Shown here in pieces: positions 12,730 through 15,116 of a DNA stretch of 15,116 bases. A program made the position numbers and the translations under genes. The stretch spans positions 1 through 15,116 of the forward strand of contig URGA01000048.1 in NCBI GenBank assembly GCA_900547275.1. Reading direction: 5' to 3'. The notes beneath the pieces were generated by a model that did not search any database, was not told where the DNA came from, and saw nothing but the letters and a program-made list of their open reading frames with translations. Numbering within the stretch: the stretch's first letter is position 1; each line of letters begins with the position of its first letter. This DNA comes from an uncultured Oscillospiraceae bacterium (GTDB taxonomy: Bacteria; Bacillota; Clostridia; Oscillospirales; Acutalibacteraceae).

Positions 12730-13698
12730 TCAGATGGAAACTTCCATTGCGATCTGATAAAGTTCAGGGTCAATATGCTTTTCCATATTGAGAGCTTCAA
12801 AGATATCGTAGTCAACGATCTTATCGTTGTGGATAGCAACAACTCTGTTGCCGATACCTTTCATAAGCAGCTTCTTAACAGCGTAGTTGCCCATCTGGGT
12901 AGCAAGAACGCGGTCTCTTACTGTCGGTGAGCCGCCTCTCTGAACATGGCCGAGAATGCAGGCGCGGGATTCTACGCCTGTCTTCTGCTGAATCTCTTTT
13001 GCAAGATCTTCAACATTAACGTCAACGCCTTCAGCAACAATAATAAGGAAGTGCTTTTTATCTGTCTGCTGGGTGCGCTTCATACGCTCGATAACATCCT
13101 TCTGAATATCGAACTCAATTTCAGGTATAAGAATTGATGTTGCGCCAACAGCAATACCTGCGTTAAGAGCAAGGAAACCTGCTCTTCTGCCCATAACCTG
13201 TACAACTGCACAGCGGTCATGGCTTTCAGAAGTATCTCTGATACGGTCAACCATTTCCATTATTGTGTTAAGGCATGTATCATAGCCGATTGTATAGTCA
13301 CAGCAAGCAATATCGTTATCAATAGTACCTGGAAGTCCTACGCAGGGAATACCTCTTTCGGACAGGTCACGGGCGCCTCTGAAAGAGCCGTCGCCGCCGA
13401 TAACAACAACGCCTTCTATTCCGTTTTCACGGCATACGCGAATTGCCTTTCTCATTCCTTCTTCGGTTGCAAATTCCACTGAACGAGCAGAATATAATTT
13501 TGTTCCGCCGCGATGAATTATGTCAGAAACAGAGCGCAAATCCATCTCAATGAAATCGCCGTTAATCAAACCGTTATATCCGCGAATAACGCCTAATACA
13601 CGAATTCCGTTTTCACAGGCTGTGCGCACTACGGCACGCACCGCTGCGTTCATACCGGGCGAATCTCCGCCGCTGGTCAGCACTGCAATAGTTTTCAT
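12730..13698 (-). CDS. pfkA: ATP-dependent 6-phosphofructokinase
   Basis: This 322-residue enzyme phosphorylates fructose 6-phosphate to fructose 1,6-bisphosphate, the committed step of glycolysis in the cytoplasm. It carries the family's ATP-binding TSGGDSPGMNAAVRAV (residues 8-23), GGDGSFRGA (101-109), the catalytic PGTIDNDI (123-130, with the TIDND base) and QVMGRRAGFLAL (about 167-178). The G-G-D-G-S pattern with glycine after the aspartate fits ATP- rather than PPi-dependent enzymes, and the length is normal for the bacterial homotetramer. GGAGG lies 11 bases before the ATG, and the gene has its own promoter. It follows dnaE, a frequent order in Clostridia. It is intact host DNA and marks the chromosome side of the insertion. 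Confidence 0.97.
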   Translation of the reverse strand: MKTIAVLTSGGDSPGMNAAVRAVVRTACENGIRVLGVIRGYNGLINGDFIEMDLRSVSDIIHRGGTKLYSARSVEFATEEGMRKAIRVCRENGIEGVVVIGGDGSFRGARDLSERGIPCVGLPGTIDNDIACCDYTIGYDTCLNTIMEMVDRIRDTSESHDRCAVVQVMGRRAGFLALNAGIAVGATSILIPEIEFDIQKDVIERMKRTQQTDKKHFLIIVAEGVDVNVEDLAKEIQQKTGVESRACILGHVQRGGSPTVRDRVLATQMGNYAVKKLLMKGIGNRVVAIHNDKIVDYDIFEALNMEKHIDPELYQIAMEVSI

Positions 13699-13735
13699 AC
13701 TGTATTCATCCTCCAGTCATAAATGTGCTCAGTAT

Positions 13736-13764
13736 ATTTTACTAACTGTGAATAAAAATGTCAA
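13736..13764 (-). promoter_or_regulatory. Sigma-A promoter for pfkA
   Basis: A consensus TTGACA (13764-13759) and TAAAAT (13741-13736) lie 17 bases apart on the minus strand, starting transcription near 13729. A 7-bp inverted repeat CGACGAA/TTCGTCG (13783-13789 and 13801-13807) lies just upstream of the -35; without a T-run it is more likely an operator than a dnaE terminator. Confidence 0.85.
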
Positions 13765-13830
13765 CAACTTGCTTGATATATGCGACGAAAACGGGATTAA
13801 TTCGTCGAAATACCAAAAAATCACATAAGT

Positions 13831-15116
13831 TTACGGTGCAATATATACAACATTATCACTGCCCAAAATGCGTTTTAATTCTTCAAGCATTGTTGGATTG
13901 ACCTCAACAAAGTCGCTGTGACGTGCGCAGACATACTTTTTTTCGTCCTTATAGTAATACCAAAGAGGGATTGTCCCGTCAAAAATAGAAGTGATTATTT
14001 TTGCCCGCTCCAGTCTCTCATCGTCTTTATTCTCAAGACGAAGAAAAAGGCCGTAATGCTTTTTCTTTTTATGATTAGTATTATCAGTGGCGGAATTTAT
14101 TCCGTCTGATTTATCTGTAATTTTAGGCTCTCCGCTAATTTTATTGGCAATAATTTTAGCGTCCTTTTCCTCTTCAACAGACAGAGTACCGCTGACGGTT
14201 ATAACTTTATTCTCTCTGATAAGCGGAGCACTGTTTTCAAGTATTTTCGGAAAAACGATAACTTCAATACTGCCCATAACGTCGCTTATCTCAACGAACG
14301 CCATAGGCTCACCTGAGCGGGTCTGTTTTCTCGTAATTCCGGAAATCATTCCGCAGACGGTGACCCTGTCGCCGTCTTTAAATGCTCCGCCGTTTTCAGC
14401 CTCCAGAAGCTGAGCCGTTCTCGGATAGCCCAAGCGGTTTATGATATCTTCGTATTTATCCATAGGATGGCCTGAAATGAAGAGGCCCGTCATATCCTTT
14501 TCCATCTGGAGCAGTTCATTTTTTGAAAATTCATCCACCCGGGGCAGTTCCATATCAAATCCGAAATCATCACTGTCCCCTGACAGTTCAAAAAATCCCA
14601 TCTGGCCGTAACGCGTATTTCTGCGGTACACTTCAAGATTAGTAACGAGAGCCGGCAAAGCCTGAAGCATTTGGCGTCGGTTTGCGCCCATATGGTCCAG
14701 AGCTCCGCATCTGATAAGACTTTCAACGGCGCGGCGGTTAAAATGCTTGTCGCACATTCTGCGGCAAAAATCAAAAATATTTTCAAAACTACCCTTTTTG
14801 CGCTCCTCCATTATGTCGTTGATGAAATCAGAGCCGAGATTTTTAATGCCCAGCAGGCCGTAATGGATAACATTGCCGCTGGCAGTAAAGCCGTTCATTG
14901 ACGTATTGACATCAGGAGGCGCAAGAGAAAGCCCCATCTTTTTACACTCGGCAATATAAAAGGCTACTTTGTTCGGCCTGTCCAAAACAGAGGTCAGCAA
15001 AGCCGCCATAAATTGAGCAGGGGCGTGAACTTTAAGATAAGCGGTACGATACGCCACAAGAGCATAGCAGGCGGCGTGGGACTTATTGAAAGCATAGCTT
15101 GCAAAGCCTGCCATAT
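13831..15116 (-). CDS. dnaE: DNA polymerase III alpha subunit, C-terminal part (cut by window edge)
   Basis: The 428 visible residues are the C-terminal third of a DnaE-type replicative polymerase. They open with GFASYAFNKSHAACYALVAY, the conserved end of the polymerase fingers. A helix-hairpin-helix region follows (HFNRRAVESLIRCGALD, about residue 125-142). Then comes the beta-clamp-proximal linker MTGLFISGHPMDKY and an OB-fold (DRVTVCGMISGITRK to IEVIVFPKILE, about 250-295). The last 90 residues, after a lysine-rich linker, resemble the short C-terminal domain of Gram-positive DnaE. It is a host housekeeping gene. The N-terminal PHP and palm domains lie beyond the window. The stop is followed after 132 bases by pfkA. 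Confidence 0.96.
   Translation of the reverse strand, partial: MAGFASYAFNKSHAACYALVAYRTAYLKVHAPAQFMAALLTSVLDRPNKVAFYIAECKKMGLSLAPPDVNTSMNGFTASGNVIHYGLLGIKNLGSDFINDIMEERKKGSFENIFDFCRRMCDKHFNRRAVESLIRCGALDHMGANRRQMLQALPALVTNLEVYRRNTRYGQMGFFELSGDSDDFGFDMELPRVDEFSKNELLQMEKDMTGLFISGHPMDKYEDIINRLGYPRTAQLLEAENGGAFKDGDRVTVCGMISGITRKQTRSGEPMAFVEISDVMGSIEVIVFPKILENSAPLIRENKVITVSGTLSVEEEKDAKIIANKISGEPKITDKSDGINSATDNTNHKKKKHYGLFLRLENKDDERLERAKIITSIFDGTIPLWYYYKDEKKYVCARHSDFVEVNPTMLEELKRILGSDNVVYIAP

Overview
The window looks like a stretch of a Clostridia (Firmicutes, probably Oscillospiraceae/Ruminococcaceae-type gut bacterium) genome. The grounds are sigma-A promoters with 17-bp spacers, strong AGGAGG-type ribosome binding sites, the dnaE-pfkA gene order on the right, and a Clostridial-style integrative mobilizable or conjugative element filling most of the rest. 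Identifications come from motif recognition by eye; no database search was run.

Layout. (a) 1-620, minus strand and visibly GC-richer: a small XRE regulator followed by the start of an MFS transporter. (b) 835-1931: a SLOG/DUF1273-family gene (minus) interrupted by an in-frame TAA 13 codons before its apparent natural end. It is preceded by a long, potentially switchable leader and faces a divergent XRE regulator (plus). (c) 1983-3290, minus: a short type I signal peptidase whose stop codon overlaps the start of a gene made of three zinc-ribbon modules plus an AP2-like DNA-binding domain, now split by a frameshift. (d) 3473-5762, minus: a DUF6076-like gene followed by a sigma-70-like gene. 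(e) 5763-12458, plus: the mobilization module, namely a cysteine-rich VLP-type protein, ParM-like actin, ParR-like protein, a candidate centromere/oriT region with several perfect hairpins, MobC, a VirD2/MobA-type relaxase, a ParB-like protein, a 64-aa unknown protein and a large serine recombinase. (f) 12423-12660: the 5' end of an IS200/IS605-type tnpA on the minus strand. (g) 12674-15116, minus: host pfkA and the C-terminal part of dnaE.

The most informative point is the right boundary of the element. The IS200-type tnpA reads normally for 27 codons (LSHSTYRCQYHIVFA) and then runs into element DNA, exactly where the serine recombinase gene ends. I infer that the recombinase integrated the element inside tnpA, that attR lies near 12418-12432, and that the last roughly 11 codons of the recombinase are supplied by antisense tnpA sequence. 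The other half of tnpA is not in the window, so the element's left end should lie to the left of base 1, or has been rearranged.

How the genes fit together: ParM/ParR and ParB would stabilise or segregate the excised form, MobC and the relaxase would nick at oriT, and the recombinase would excise and integrate. No coupling protein or type IV secretion genes are visible, so on this evidence it is an IME or one end of an ICE. The segment at 640-3460 looks like accessory cargo with two damaged genes.
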